DNA of 64,000 nucleotides from Marinobacter nanhaiticus D15-8W (lineage in GTDB: Bacteria > Pseudomonadota > Gammaproteobacteria > Pseudomonadales > Oleiphilaceae): positions 62,001-126,000 of the forward strand of contig NZ_AP028878.1 in assembly GCF_036511935.1 (NCBI RefSeq), read 5' to 3'. Below are positions 9,998-19,013 of the stretch, piece after piece; positions within the stretch are counted from its first letter, which is position 1; each line of letters starts with the position of its first letter. The notes beneath the pieces were generated by a model that saw nothing but the letters and a program-made list of their open reading frames with translations, was not told the origin of the DNA and ran no database searches. The position numbers and the translations under genes are program-made.

Positions 9998-11694
9998 CAC
10001 ATTCCCCAATGCGTTCGAATGGTATCCAGCCGCGATTCCACCGCAACTCTAACGGTGTCGACCCGTTGCCGGTCCTGGGAGTCCATGGCGTTTTCCAGCT
10101 CCAGGATGAGCGCGCCAATGTGCTCCCGCTCCTCGCCCAGGGCTTCGGCAAACATCCGCTCAGCTTCCATCATGACGGCGATATTGGCGATATCCTCACG
10201 GGGATGGAACTTGAGTGATTCCAGCCGTTTAAGGGCGCTCTCGATTTCGCCGTCAGAGAGCTCGGTATCGGTATTCCGGATGACGATCCGGTCCTTGAAA
10301 CCGGTGCTGGGCACTTCGGCTAGTACCTCCAGAATGCCGTTAATGTCGTACGTAAATCGCACGTCAACGGCCTCTTCGGAAGCTGGCCTTGGCGGTACCG
10401 GAACAGTAAGTTCGCCGATCTTTATATTGTTCTTAACCAGCCGCTGTTCCCCCTGGTACACCTGGATGCGTATGGCAGCCTGATAATCTTCTACGGTGTA
10501 GAAGCGGTCGTTGCGGCTGGCCGGTATCACGGTGTTGCGGGGAATCAGCACCGAAAAGAAGCCGGAGCGGATCCCGTGCTCCAAGGTTTGCGCAGAGGCG
10601 ATGCCCAGGCTGAATGGACACACATCGGTGAGGACTGTGTCCCGCAGGGCTTGGTTGCGCTGTTTCAAGGCGGCCTGGATGGCGGCGCCCATGGCCACCA
10701 CCAGATCCGGGTCCAGGTTCGCGGAAGGGATCCGGCCGAACATACGGCCCACGGTATTTTTCACCGCGGGCATACGCGAGGCACCACCCACAATAATCAC
10801 ATCATCGAAGCCGTCACGGCCTAGTCCGGAGTCTCTTACAGCCCGTTCCAACGGGGTACGGAGACGTTCGATCAGGCTCGAGCAAAAGCCGAGGAAATCC
10901 TCGCGGCTGATGGTGGTGGTGAGGGTGCGGTTCTGGATGCTGGCGCTGACAGCAACGGTGGTTTCCTCGCACAACACCTTCTTCGCCTGGTCGCATACAC
11001 GGTAGACGTGGGCTCGTTCCTCGCGGCTCAGGGCCTGGCTGCCCAGTTCCCAGCGGGCGAGCACGCCGGCCATCAGGGCACGTGTGAAATCTTCACCACC
11101 CAGGAAACTGTCACCGCTGGTCGCGTGCACTTCCAGCAGGTCATCGAATTTCTCGAGGATGGAAACGTCCAGCGTTCCGCCGCCCAGATCCACCACGATA
11201 AAGGTACTCTCGTCCCTGTGTTCTTTCAGACCATACGCCAGGGCTGCGGCGGTGGGCTCGTTGATCAGACGCTCCACGTGCAGGTTGGCCAGGCGGGCGG
11301 CGTTGAGCGTCGCCGTGCGCTGATTGTTGTTGAAATAGGCCGGTACGCTGATGATGGCTTCCTCAACGGGCTCGCCCAAGAAGGATTCGGCATCAGCCTT
11401 GAGTTGCTTCAGCACCAGCGCGGACAGCTCTTCCGGTGAGAAGCTCTTGCCATTGAGGGAAAGTTTTTCGGCGGTGCCCATCAGACGCTTGAACTGCGAG
11501 ACCGTAGACTGCGGATGGGTAACCAGTCGCTCCTTCGCAGCCTTGCCTACCAGGACAATGCCCTTGTGATCGACACTGACTACTGATGGCGTGAGAAACT
11601 CCCCGAGTGCATTGGGGATAAGGACCGACTCATCGTCCCGCCAGATGCTAGCCAGGCTGTTAGTGGTGCCCAGGTCAATACCGATAACTGCCAT
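9994..11694 (-). CDS. hscC: HscC-type Hsp70 chaperone
   Basis: Specialised Hsp70. The N-terminal ATPase has the phosphate-binding loop GIDLGTTNS (4-12), INEPTAAALAYG, VVDLGGGTLDVSI and VGGASRMPAV. The substrate-binding beta domain then starts near 385. At 566 residues it is shorter than DnaK (about 640), matching E. coli HscC (556), which has a reduced lid. The next gene in the same direction encodes a J-like protein starting inside the hscC stop codon, so the two are translationally coupled. A GGAAGA ribosome site precedes the ATG. A CCTTATAAGG palindrome (11709-11718) lies just upstream and could be part of its control region. Confidence 0.92.
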   Translation of the reverse strand: MAVIGIDLGTTNSLASIWRDDESVLIPNALGEFLTPSVVSVDHKGIVLVGKAAKERLVTHPQSTVSQFKRLMGTAEKLSLNGKSFSPEELSALVLKQLKADAESFLGEPVEEAIISVPAYFNNNQRTATLNAARLANLHVERLINEPTAAALAYGLKEHRDESTFIVVDLGGGTLDVSILEKFDDLLEVHATSGDSFLGGEDFTRALMAGVLARWELGSQALSREERAHVYRVCDQAKKVLCEETTVAVSASIQNRTLTTTISREDFLGFCSSLIERLRTPLERAVRDSGLGRDGFDDVIIVGGASRMPAVKNTVGRMFGRIPSANLDPDLVVAMGAAIQAALKQRNQALRDTVLTDVCPFSLGIASAQTLEHGIRSGFFSVLIPRNTVIPASRNDRFYTVEDYQAAIRIQVYQGEQRLVKNNIKIGELTVPVPPRPASEEAVDVRFTYDINGILEVLAEVPSTGFKDRIVIRNTDTELSDGEIESALKRLESLKFHPREDIANIAVMMEAERMFAEALGEEREHIGALILELENAMDSQDRQRVDTVRVAVESRLDTIRTHWGMW

Positions 11695-11864
11695 TGATCT
11701 TCCCTGACCTTATAAGGGTGATTACTTTTTAGACGGTTTATATCGGATGACATCTGTTCGCACAAGGTAGGTTCTTGGGGTTTTTTGTCACCGTTGATGA
11801 CTTCATGACCGGCTTTTTGGTATACAAATTGAACAGTTGAAGACGGGCTATCGCAGGAACTCTC

Positions 11865-12485
11865 ATGGATGAATACGCCGCATTGCTTTCGGTAGCCACC
11901 CTCTGGGTCGTCGCGGCAGTGACACCCGGCCCCAACTTCCTCGTGACGGTTCGTGTTGCAGTGACGCAAAGCCGCGTTGCCGGTCTGCACACCGTCGCGG
12001 GAATAATCCTGGCCACGCTGCTCTGGGCGAGTGCCGGTTTCCTGGGCATTCATTCGTTGTTTAACGTGGCGCCCTGGATGTATCTCTTCCTGAAGCTGGC
12101 CGGCGGTGCTTACCTGATTTGGCTCGGGTTGAAGCTGTTGTGGGGCAGCGTTGATCGTACGGTCACGTCTTCCACACAGGATGTCATATCGACCCATGGC
12201 TGGCGGGCGTTTCGCTTGGGCTTCATTACCAATATCGCCAACCCGAAGACCGCGCTTTTCGTCGCCGGTCTGTTCGCTGTTGCCATGCCTCCCGAAGCGC
12301 CGGCGGCGTTGGGTCTGATGGCCATCGCCCTGATGGTGACGATTTCCCTGGTGTGGTACTCGGTAGTAGCCTGGTTGTTCGCCAGTCGGCGAATTTCGCG
12401 TGCCTATGCGCGGTTGGGGCACTGGATCGATCGAGTCGCTGGAGGCTGTTTCATCTTCTTCGGTGTTCGCCTGGTACGCGAGTAA
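11865..12485 (+). CDS. LysE/RhtB family amino-acid exporter
   Basis: Inner-membrane exporter of about 206 residues with six predicted TM helices. It carries the family N-terminal motif TPGPNFLVTV (around 21-30, the G-P-N signature), the GAYLIWLG helix and the NPKTALF motif in the middle. Members export homoserine, threonine, lysine or similar amino acids; the substrate here is unknown. A ribosome site (aggaa) lies 7 bases before the ATG. The 170-base gap to the divergent hscC gene holds a GTATAC-centred palindromic stretch near 11820 that may be promoter or operator. It is transcribed alone or with the GST-like gene 94 bases downstream. Confidence 0.9.
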   Translation: MDEYAALLSVATLWVVAAVTPGPNFLVTVRVAVTQSRVAGLHTVAGIILATLLWASAGFLGIHSLFNVAPWMYLFLKLAGGAYLIWLGLKLLWGSVDRTVTSSTQDVISTHGWRAFRLGFITNIANPKTALFVAGLFAVAMPPEAPAALGLMAIALMVTISLVWYSVVAWLFASRRISRAYARLGHWIDRVAGGCFIFFGVRLVRE

Positions 12486-12579
12486 AGATTCGCGGGAGAG
12501 ACATCGCCTGAACTTCCGACTTCCTCTACCATGAGACCTTTCTGAAAAACGTCTAACAATACAAGAAAGGACGATACTC

Positions 12580-13716
12580 ATGACAGACACCTTACACGGT
12601 CACCGACTCTACGGAGTACCCCACTCGCTTTTCACCGGCATTGCCCGCAGTTACCTGCGGACCCAGGGTATTCCCTACGTAGAGATCCCCACTCGTGATC
12701 CGGATTACGCCCAGCGAATCATGCCGGTGACCCAGAGGGCGATTATTCCGGTGCTGGAGACCCCCGACGGCGAGATCATCCAGGACAGTCTCGACATCAT
12801 CGATCACTTCGAGCGCCAGGGCGTGGCTTATTCCGCCTATCCAGCAGGCCCGTTGCAACGCGTCCTGGCGATCATCGTGCAGTACTATGGCTGTCAGGCC
12901 ATGCTCCCCCACGCCATGCATTACCGCTGGAGCTACCGGGAGCAACAGGAAGGCTTCCTGCGGGATGCGTTTGCCTCCGGCTCCGGTGCGGAAATGGCCG
13001 AGAAAATCATGGGGCGGATGAATTCTTACCTGCCGCAACTCGGTGTAACCGAGCAGTCGATACCCGCCATCGAGGCCTCTTTCGAGGCTTTACTGGATGT
13101 GCTCAACGCGCACTTCGCCGAGCACCCGTACCTGTTCGGCGGCCGGCCCTCCATCGGCGACTACGGACTGATCGGGCCGATGTTCGCCCACCTGGGTCGC
13201 GACCCGGTGCCCGCCGGTATCATGAAAACCCGGGCACCCAGGGTTTTCCGTTGGGTCGAGCGCATGACCGCGCCGGGGCTGGATACACCAGACTTCCCCG
13301 GCTACGGCACCGATTTCCTGCCGGACGACCAGATTCCGGACACACTGGAGCCGTTGTTTCAGCATATCGCGACTGAGATCTTCCCCATGCTGACCGACAA
13401 ACTCTCGGTACTGGACGCCCTGATCGCCAAGCATGAGCCAAAGGATGGCGAGCCGGTCGCGCCCAAGCCGCACCAGCGCTATGTCGGCCTGGCGGAGACC
13501 CAGTTCCGTGGCGTGTCGGTACAAACGGGCGTGCAACCGTACCTGCTCTACATCCTGCGTCGTGCCGATGAGGTGTTGGCCGGATGTGGTGAGGACCAGC
13601 GGGCGAAGGTGCGCTCAGAGCTGGCCGCTCGTGGGCTGGAAGCCGCCCTGCCGGGCGATCGCGGCTACAGCGTAGACCGGCGTAGCCATATCGAGGTCTG
13701 GTCGCGTCCGGGCTGA
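12580..13716 (+). CDS. Glutathione S-transferase fold protein
   Basis: An N-terminal thioredoxin-like GST domain (about 8-85) contains the characteristic cis-Pro and Glu-Ser-like region (AIIPVLETPDGEIIQDSLDIIDHFE). An all-helical C-terminal domain follows, with FGGRPSIGDYGLIGPMFAHL. At 378 residues it is far longer than a classic GST (200-230) because of an extra C-terminal region. Ser10 or Tyr8 near the N-terminus could serve as activating residue, but the substrate is unknown. An AAAGGA ribosome site precedes the ATG. It converges with the TetR gene; the stop codons are 5 bases apart. Confidence 0.85.
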   Translation: MTDTLHGHRLYGVPHSLFTGIARSYLRTQGIPYVEIPTRDPDYAQRIMPVTQRAIIPVLETPDGEIIQDSLDIIDHFERQGVAYSAYPAGPLQRVLAIIVQYYGCQAMLPHAMHYRWSYREQQEGFLRDAFASGSGAEMAEKIMGRMNSYLPQLGVTEQSIPAIEASFEALLDVLNAHFAEHPYLFGGRPSIGDYGLIGPMFAHLGRDPVPAGIMKTRAPRVFRWVERMTAPGLDTPDFPGYGTDFLPDDQIPDTLEPLFQHIATEIFPMLTDKLSVLDALIAKHEPKDGEPVAPKPHQRYVGLAETQFRGVSVQTGVQPYLLYILRRADEVLAGCGEDQRAKVRSELAARGLEAALPGDRGYSVDRRSHIEVWSRPG

Positions 13717-13721
13717 ATCGG

Positions 13722-14360
13722 TCAGGGCCGTTGTTCGTCGTGTTCGATCAGGCTCAGGCAAAGCCGCTCCATGGCGGCGGCCCAGGCTTTCATTCGGGCG
13801 TCGTCCAGCCTGACCAGCAGCCCGTAGCGCCGCCCACCCCAGATCGCGAGGTGCAGGGCCTCGATGGTTTCACTGGAGACGGGCGGCAAATCCCCGCAGG
13901 CCGCGAACACCCGGTGCCACATGGCCAGGAGCTCGCCGTAGGCCCGTTGCTGCAGTCGTGGATCGGCGATCCGGGGTTCCAGGTCCAGCATATCGGGATG
14001 GAACCAGGCCGGGGTCTCCTGCCCGCAGAGTAGTTGGATCAAGTGCCGGATCCGTGCCTGCCAGGGCATGTCTTCCGGCGCGACCACCTGCGCGTCGACC
14101 CGGGTGATCAGTTGCTCGATGCAATGGCGCACGTAGCCCGAATGCAGTGCCTCCTTGCTCGGGAAATAGTCATAGAGCGTGCCGACCGCAATTCCGGTTT
14201 CCAGGGCGACCTTGCGGGTGGTGAGACCTTCCCATCCGTCGCGCTGCCAAATCCGAACATAGGCGTCGAAAATTGCCTGCACGGTGAACCGTGCCCGGGC
14301 CTGGGTCGGCCGCTTGAGGGGCTTGGTGCGTGGTGCGAGCGAAGATGTCGGTTTGCGCAT
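13722..14360 (-). CDS. TetR family transcriptional regulator
   Basis: One-component repressor of 212 residues. The N-terminal three-helix DNA-binding domain (about 28-75) includes LTTRKVALETGIAVGTLYDY and FPSKEAL, the TetR signature. The C-terminal ligand-binding domain is not assignable. It is divergent from the DUF2855 gene with 89 bases between, so that gene is its probable target. An inverted repeat ATCGTC-N13-GACGAT (14399-14423) between them is a candidate operator. Confidence 0.92.
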   Translation of the reverse strand: MRKPTSSLAPRTKPLKRPTQARARFTVQAIFDAYVRIWQRDGWEGLTTRKVALETGIAVGTLYDYFPSKEALHSGYVRHCIEQLITRVDAQVVAPEDMPWQARIRHLIQLLCGQETPAWFHPDMLDLEPRIADPRLQQRAYGELLAMWHRVFAACGDLPPVSSETIEALHLAIWGGRRYGLLVRLDDARMKAWAAAMERLCLSLIEHDEQRP

Positions 14361-14398
14361 GGTGTTTCCGAACCCCGTCCGGTGGGCCTGGCGCTAGA

Positions 14399-14423
14399 AT
14401 CGTCGAACAGCGTTAATGACGAT
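14399..14423. promoter_or_regulatory. Candidate TetR operator (inverted repeat)
   Basis: Six-base arms ATCGTC (14399-14404) and GACGAT (14418-14423) separated by 13 bases, in the intergenic region between the divergent tetR and DUF2855 genes. Arm length and location suit a TetR dimer site, but short arms can occur by chance. Confidence 0.35.
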
Positions 14424-14449
14424 AGAGCAGCGTACTTAGGAGAAGGCCG

Positions 14450-15556
14450 ATGACTGAACTGACGCGATTGTATACCGACAGGAGCGATCTGGGCGTGACC
14501 CAGCCTGTGACCCAATCCCTACCCGAGGTCGGAAGCGGCCAGGTGCTCATGAAGATCGCGCGACTCGCGGTAACCACCAACAATATCACCTACGCCGCCT
14601 TCGGTGACACGCCGCATCTGCGCTACTGGGATTTCTACCCGACCGGCGAGACCGGCTGGGGCCAGATGCCTGCCTGGGGGTTTGCCGAGGTAATGGCCTC
14701 GTCGGTCGATGGCGTGGAGGTCGGCGAACGGTATTACGGATTCTGGCCGCTGGCGACCCATGTGATGATGGAGCCGGTGCGGGTGTCCCAACGAGGGTTC
14801 TATGACGGAACCCCGCACCGCCAGGCGTTGGTGTCGGCGTACAATCAATACCAGCGAGTCACCACCGACGACGCCTATCGTCCCGAGAAGGAGGACTATC
14901 AGATGCTGGTCCGCCCTTTGTTCATCACCTCGTTCATGCTGGCCGATTTCCTGCAGGATAACGGCTTCTTCGGGGCCCGGCGCATCATCTTTTCCAGTGC
15001 ATCCAGTAAGACGGCTTATGGCACGGCATTCTGCCTGCAGGAGCACGACGATATGGATATTGTTGGCCTGACGTCTGCTCGTAACCGCGCTTTCGTCGAT
15101 AGTCTTGGCTGCTATGGCCGGGCCCTGGATTACAAAGACGTCGAGCAGCTCGACGACACGGTGCCCACCCTGTACGTTGATTTCTCCGGCAATGCCGAGC
15201 TGCGTGAACGAATCCATCGCCATTTTCCCGATACGCTGGTGCACGATTGCTACGCCGGTTCCGCCCACAGCCAGGACCATATCAGCACCCACCGACAAAA
15301 CTTGCCCGGACCGGAACCGAAAACGTATTTCGCGCCCGACCAGATCAGGAAGCGCAATGCGGACTGGGGCCCGGCCGAGGTGACCCGCCGTTTCAACGCC
15401 GCCCAATTGGCCTTCATCGACCGGATCAGCGATCCACAACGGCCCTGGATGACCGTAGAGACGCATCATGGTCTCGTGTCGGCCCAGCCGTTGATCCGGG
15501 ATTTGGTGGACGGACGGGTCGATCCACGGGTGGGCCATGTGGTGGTGATGGCCTGA
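14450..15556 (+). CDS. DUF2855 family protein (MDR/quinone-oxidoreductase-like)
   Basis: A 368-residue protein of the DUF2855 family, which looks like a divergent medium-chain reductase. An N-terminal beta-rich GroES-like part (VTTNNITYAAFGDTP, EVGERYYGFWP) is followed by a Rossmann-like segment (FGARRIIFSSASSKTAYGTAF). No biochemical role is established. An AGGAGAAGG ribosome site lies directly before the ATG. It is probably repressed by the divergent TetR regulator, which suggests induction by a small molecule. Confidence 0.85.
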   Translation: MTELTRLYTDRSDLGVTQPVTQSLPEVGSGQVLMKIARLAVTTNNITYAAFGDTPHLRYWDFYPTGETGWGQMPAWGFAEVMASSVDGVEVGERYYGFWPLATHVMMEPVRVSQRGFYDGTPHRQALVSAYNQYQRVTTDDAYRPEKEDYQMLVRPLFITSFMLADFLQDNGFFGARRIIFSSASSKTAYGTAFCLQEHDDMDIVGLTSARNRAFVDSLGCYGRALDYKDVEQLDDTVPTLYVDFSGNAELRERIHRHFPDTLVHDCYAGSAHSQDHISTHRQNLPGPEPKTYFAPDQIRKRNADWGPAEVTRRFNAAQLAFIDRISDPQRPWMTVETHHGLVSAQPLIRDLVDGRVDPRVGHVVVMA

Positions 15557-15742
15557 ACGGAACCCTTTCTGCACAGAAGTAGATTCGCAGCTAAGCCATC
15601 ACGATTTCTTCTGATGCGGTTACCGATAGCGGGCGCTGTTCTGGTGGCGCCCCGCAGGACGCTTGGATTTGATCCATTTACCGACGACGACTCTATAGAG
15701 AGAGGTGAGAATGCGATAAAGGAAGGATCGCTTAAGGACTGA

Positions 15743-16753
15743 ATGGAAGACGCCATGGACCGCTACGTACTCAGGAAGCCTCACGGCAAATCATTCACCT
15801 ACCGCTACCCTAACGGCAGGACCGTCCGCAATGCCGGACTTAAACGCTGGATCCGCAACCTGGTCATTCCGCCAGCCTGGCGCGATGTAAAGATAGAACT
15901 GGACCGGGATGCCAAAGTGCTCGCGACCGGCCGCGACAGTGAGGGGCGCAAGCAATACGTCTACAACCCGGACTGGACCGAGGAAGCCAGCCAGCAGAAA
16001 TACCAGCGCATCCTGCGTTTCGGCGCTCAGTTGGAGACCATGCGCAGGGTAACCGGCCAGCACATCCAACGGCGCCCCATCGACGAAACAACGGTGCTGG
16101 CCTGTATGACCCGGATGCTCGACGATGCCTTCTTCCGACCGGGCAGCGGTGCCTACACCCGAGACCACAAGACCTACGGCCTGACCACGCTGCGTGCCAA
16201 GCATATGGACATCAAGAAGGACCGTGTGGAGTTCGACTATGAAGGAAAGAGCCACCAGCACCAACACCGGACGGTGACCGACAGGCAGGTGCGAGAGGTG
16301 TTGAGGAAGCTCGAAGGCATGACCGGATACGAGCTGTTCGATATCACACTGCCCGATGGCAACCGCCGAAAAATCACCGCCCAGGACCTGAACCACTACA
16401 TTTCTGACGTCATGGGCGAGGATTTCAGCGCCAAGGATTTCCGCACTTGGGCCGGCACCGTGCTGATGGCTGTGGCGCTGGATCAGCTGGGCCCGGCTGC
16501 CGACCAGAAGATCAGCAAGAGCAATGTCGTTCAAGCGGTCAAGAGCGTGGCCGAGCAATTGGGTAATACCCCGGCCACCTGTCGTAGCAGCTACATCCAT
16601 CCGAATGTCATTCTTCACTATGAAAGCGGGCGCACGTTGGATTATTTCCGTCGTCAGCTTAAGCGTTATCGCGGCAAGCTGGTGAGTCTTGACGAGAAGG
16701 CCACGCTTAACCTGCTCAACCAACTGGTTGAGCAGGAGCGGAAACAGGTATAG
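15743..16753 (+). CDS. DNA topoisomerase IB (poxvirus/eukaryote-like)
   Basis: Type IB topoisomerase that relaxes supercoils through a 3'-phosphotyrosyl intermediate. The N-terminal domain contains RYPNGRTVRNAGLKRW and LVIPPAWRDVKI. The catalytic domain has TTLRAKHM, KDFRTWAGTV and CRSSYIHP, with the nucleophile Tyr284 (counted from 15743). 336 residues matches bacterial TopIB. A second ATG at 15755 is an alternative start; AAGGA lies 4 bases before 15743. It is monocistronic, with the sensor kinase gene converging 15 bases past its end. TopIB is patchily distributed in bacteria. Confidence 0.93.
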   Translation: MEDAMDRYVLRKPHGKSFTYRYPNGRTVRNAGLKRWIRNLVIPPAWRDVKIELDRDAKVLATGRDSEGRKQYVYNPDWTEEASQQKYQRILRFGAQLETMRRVTGQHIQRRPIDETTVLACMTRMLDDAFFRPGSGAYTRDHKTYGLTTLRAKHMDIKKDRVEFDYEGKSHQHQHRTVTDRQVREVLRKLEGMTGYELFDITLPDGNRRKITAQDLNHYISDVMGEDFSAKDFRTWAGTVLMAVALDQLGPAADQKISKSNVVQAVKSVAEQLGNTPATCRSSYIHPNVILHYESGRTLDYFRRQLKRYRGKLVSLDEKATLNLLNQLVEQERKQV

Positions 16754-16768
16754 CTAAAAGCGCAGCCT

Positions 16769-18718
16769 CTAAATGCTTAACCGGGCGGCTGTGGTGCGTC
16801 CGGGTTGTGGCAGCGTTACGGGTAATGTGATGATGTGGCGGGTGCCAAGGCCGGGCTGTGACTCCAGCACGATAACGCCTTGTAGCAGGTTGTGTACCCA
16901 TTGATGCACGAAGTGCATACCCAGTCCGATATGACCCCTGTTGCGGGCGGACGTCACGAAGGGATCGAATACCTTTCCGGCAATGTGCGCATCGATACCG
17001 CGGCCATTGTCACTGATTTCAAGGATAATGTGCCTGCCGGAATCGACACGACCATGGATCTTTAACTTGCCTGACTTGGCGCCTTCGAACGCATGTTCAA
17101 GTGTATTGTCCAGGATATATTGGATAACCAGGGAGAATATGCCGGGATAGGATTCCAGGGCAATGTCGTCGGATACGTTTGTTATGACATCTACTCCGTG
17201 GTGGTTCAGCCTCGTCTCCATCGTGACGAGTACATCGTCAATGCGGCCGCGCAGTTCGAAAAGCTCAGGTGCCTGGAGTGTCCTGTCAACAGCGAGGCGC
17301 TTGAAGCTGTTGATCAGCTCGTCGACGTGGCGTACATCGGCGCTTGCGGAGTCGAGGCGTTCGCGGCAAATCAGAAAATCGTTTTCCAGCGACGGCCATG
17401 TATCGTGATCCCGAAGCCGGTACTCGATATCGTTCTCAAGCGTTCGGGCCCAGTCCAGATTGAGAATCGCTGAGCTGGTTGGCGTATTGAGTTCTTGGGC
17501 CACCCCGGCCACCACCATGCCCAGTGAGGATAATTTTCGGCTTTCAACGAGCTCGTTCTGTAACAGGACCGTTCTCTCGTGCGCGCTCGACAAGCTTCGG
17601 TATGCACGCTTCAGGTCTTCTCCTTCCCGTTGCAGGTCGCGCTTGAGGCCGTTCTCACGATTGTACGCAGCGGACAGATTCCAGCCGAGGGCACCCGCCC
17701 CCATAACAAGGAGAAGTCCACAAGCAGCGGCAAACAGGGCACTGCTCGTTTTGATGGCGCCGACGATGTTTTGCCGGGTTTGAACGATAACGATCATATC
17801 CGCTAGTGCTTCCGTCCGGCTGGTGCGCTCGCCAGACGAAAAGCGAACTTTGGAAAAGGAACGCATGAGCGTGTCATCGACCGCCCCCAAACCGACTTCA
17901 TTGTTCTGGATGTCGTTCCAAAACCCCGGATCTGCACTCACGAGTCGGTGACTCTCGGATGTACTGAGAAAGCCCCACTCCATCGAGGTGTCGGGGTGAA
18001 GTAGCCAAAAGCTATTCTGGTCGACGATCTCCAACTGCTGAGTTTCGTCGGAGAGGCGTCTTAAACGGGAGAAGAGAGGAGACAGATCAAAATTAACCAC
18101 CAGGAGGCCATCACGCAGGTTGTCGTTTTCTCCCGTCCTCACTGCGGCGCGCACCGTGGGCTCGAGCGGCCAGACTACGGACCCGCCCTCCATGTTCAGG
18201 TCCACCGCGGACAGGTAGGTTTCCGTCGGGCCGAGAGGCCAGGCGTCTTTAAAATAGTCTCGGTGCTGTTTGGACTGAAGCTGCTCTTCCGGCACCGCCC
18301 GTGCTACACCCCGCTCGACATTCACCCGTACTCGTTCCATCCCGGTGCTGTCCAGCCAGCGAACCTGTGAGATAAGAGGGGAGACGTGGCTAAAAAAGCT
18401 GAATTCACTGACAAGCGTATCGAGAGCCAAGGGACTATTGGCTTCCAGACTTTCACGGACGTCAGGATTCCTCCTTATCAGGCTTGGTACGCGTTCAATC
18501 TGGCCGAGTTCGCGGAGTATTTCACTCTTGGCTGCATCGACCTTATCCAGCTGTTCCATCTTCACTGGAGCCAGGCGCAATTCCACCAGCACCATGTAGA
18601 GAACGACCGAAGCTAATGCGATAACAAGTACGAAAGGCAAAAATATCGAGTAGAAAACTGCATGGTCTGATAGGTGCTCCCGGACGCGAGGGACCACTCT
18701 TTTGAAACTGCCGGCCAT
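16769..18718 (-). CDS. Membrane sensor histidine-kinase homologue with His-to-Gln phospho-acceptor
   Basis: 649 residues. A first TM helix (about 20-45) is followed by a roughly 270-residue periplasmic sensor (Cache-like) and a second TM (about 320-345). A coiled coil leads into an H-box that reads SSLGMVVAGVAQELNTP. In DctB-like kinases this position is His (AHE); here residue 408 is Gln (codon at 17495-17497). The catalytic domain is intact: N-box YILDNTLEHAF, G1 ISDNGRGI, G2 GHIGLGMHFV. There is no response regulator nearby. It may be a pseudokinase acting through a partner, or an ATP-dependent signalling protein; a single-base error must be excluded. Confidence 0.88.
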   Translation of the reverse strand: MAGSFKRVVPRVREHLSDHAVFYSIFLPFVLVIALASVVLYMVLVELRLAPVKMEQLDKVDAAKSEILRELGQIERVPSLIRRNPDVRESLEANSPLALDTLVSEFSFFSHVSPLISQVRWLDSTGMERVRVNVERGVARAVPEEQLQSKQHRDYFKDAWPLGPTETYLSAVDLNMEGGSVVWPLEPTVRAAVRTGENDNLRDGLLVVNFDLSPLFSRLRRLSDETQQLEIVDQNSFWLLHPDTSMEWGFLSTSESHRLVSADPGFWNDIQNNEVGLGAVDDTLMRSFSKVRFSSGERTSRTEALADMIVIVQTRQNIVGAIKTSSALFAAACGLLLVMGAGALGWNLSAAYNRENGLKRDLQREGEDLKRAYRSLSSAHERTVLLQNELVESRKLSSLGMVVAGVAQELNTPTSSAILNLDWARTLENDIEYRLRDHDTWPSLENDFLICRERLDSASADVRHVDELINSFKRLAVDRTLQAPELFELRGRIDDVLVTMETRLNHHGVDVITNVSDDIALESYPGIFSLVIQYILDNTLEHAFEGAKSGKLKIHGRVDSGRHIILEISDNGRGIDAHIAGKVFDPFVTSARNRGHIGLGMHFVHQWVHNLLQGVIVLESQPGLGTRHIITLPVTLPQPGRTTAARLSI

Positions 18719-19013
18719 TCAGATACCTCTCCATCTTCCAAAGGCCCACCGAACGGCTTGAATGAAATTAATGGTGAGGGTGTAGCGGTCTTTGTCAGGC
18801 GGCTACGTATCAGCCATTCCTCACCATCGTCATCCGGCCATCTGCTTGAACAAGGTATGGATGTAACTCGAATAACGTAGGACCTTAAGTTTGCGGTTGA
18901 TATAGATATAGCAGAGCTTGGCGAAGGGTGTGCATTACCATCGAATATACAGCCGGTCCTGCTGCTCGGCTTTCAGTGATGTTGGGCGAACCGAACGATT
19001 TAAATTCGGCGCT

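Noticed and set aside
11580..12590. 336-codon minus-strand frame over the LysE gene
   Set aside because: The plus strand encodes a clean LysE/RhtB protein; the antisense frame has no domain and overlaps the hscC start.
15614..15742. 42-codon frame ending where topoisomerase IB begins
   Set aside because: No ribosome site and no recognisable features; most likely leader DNA.
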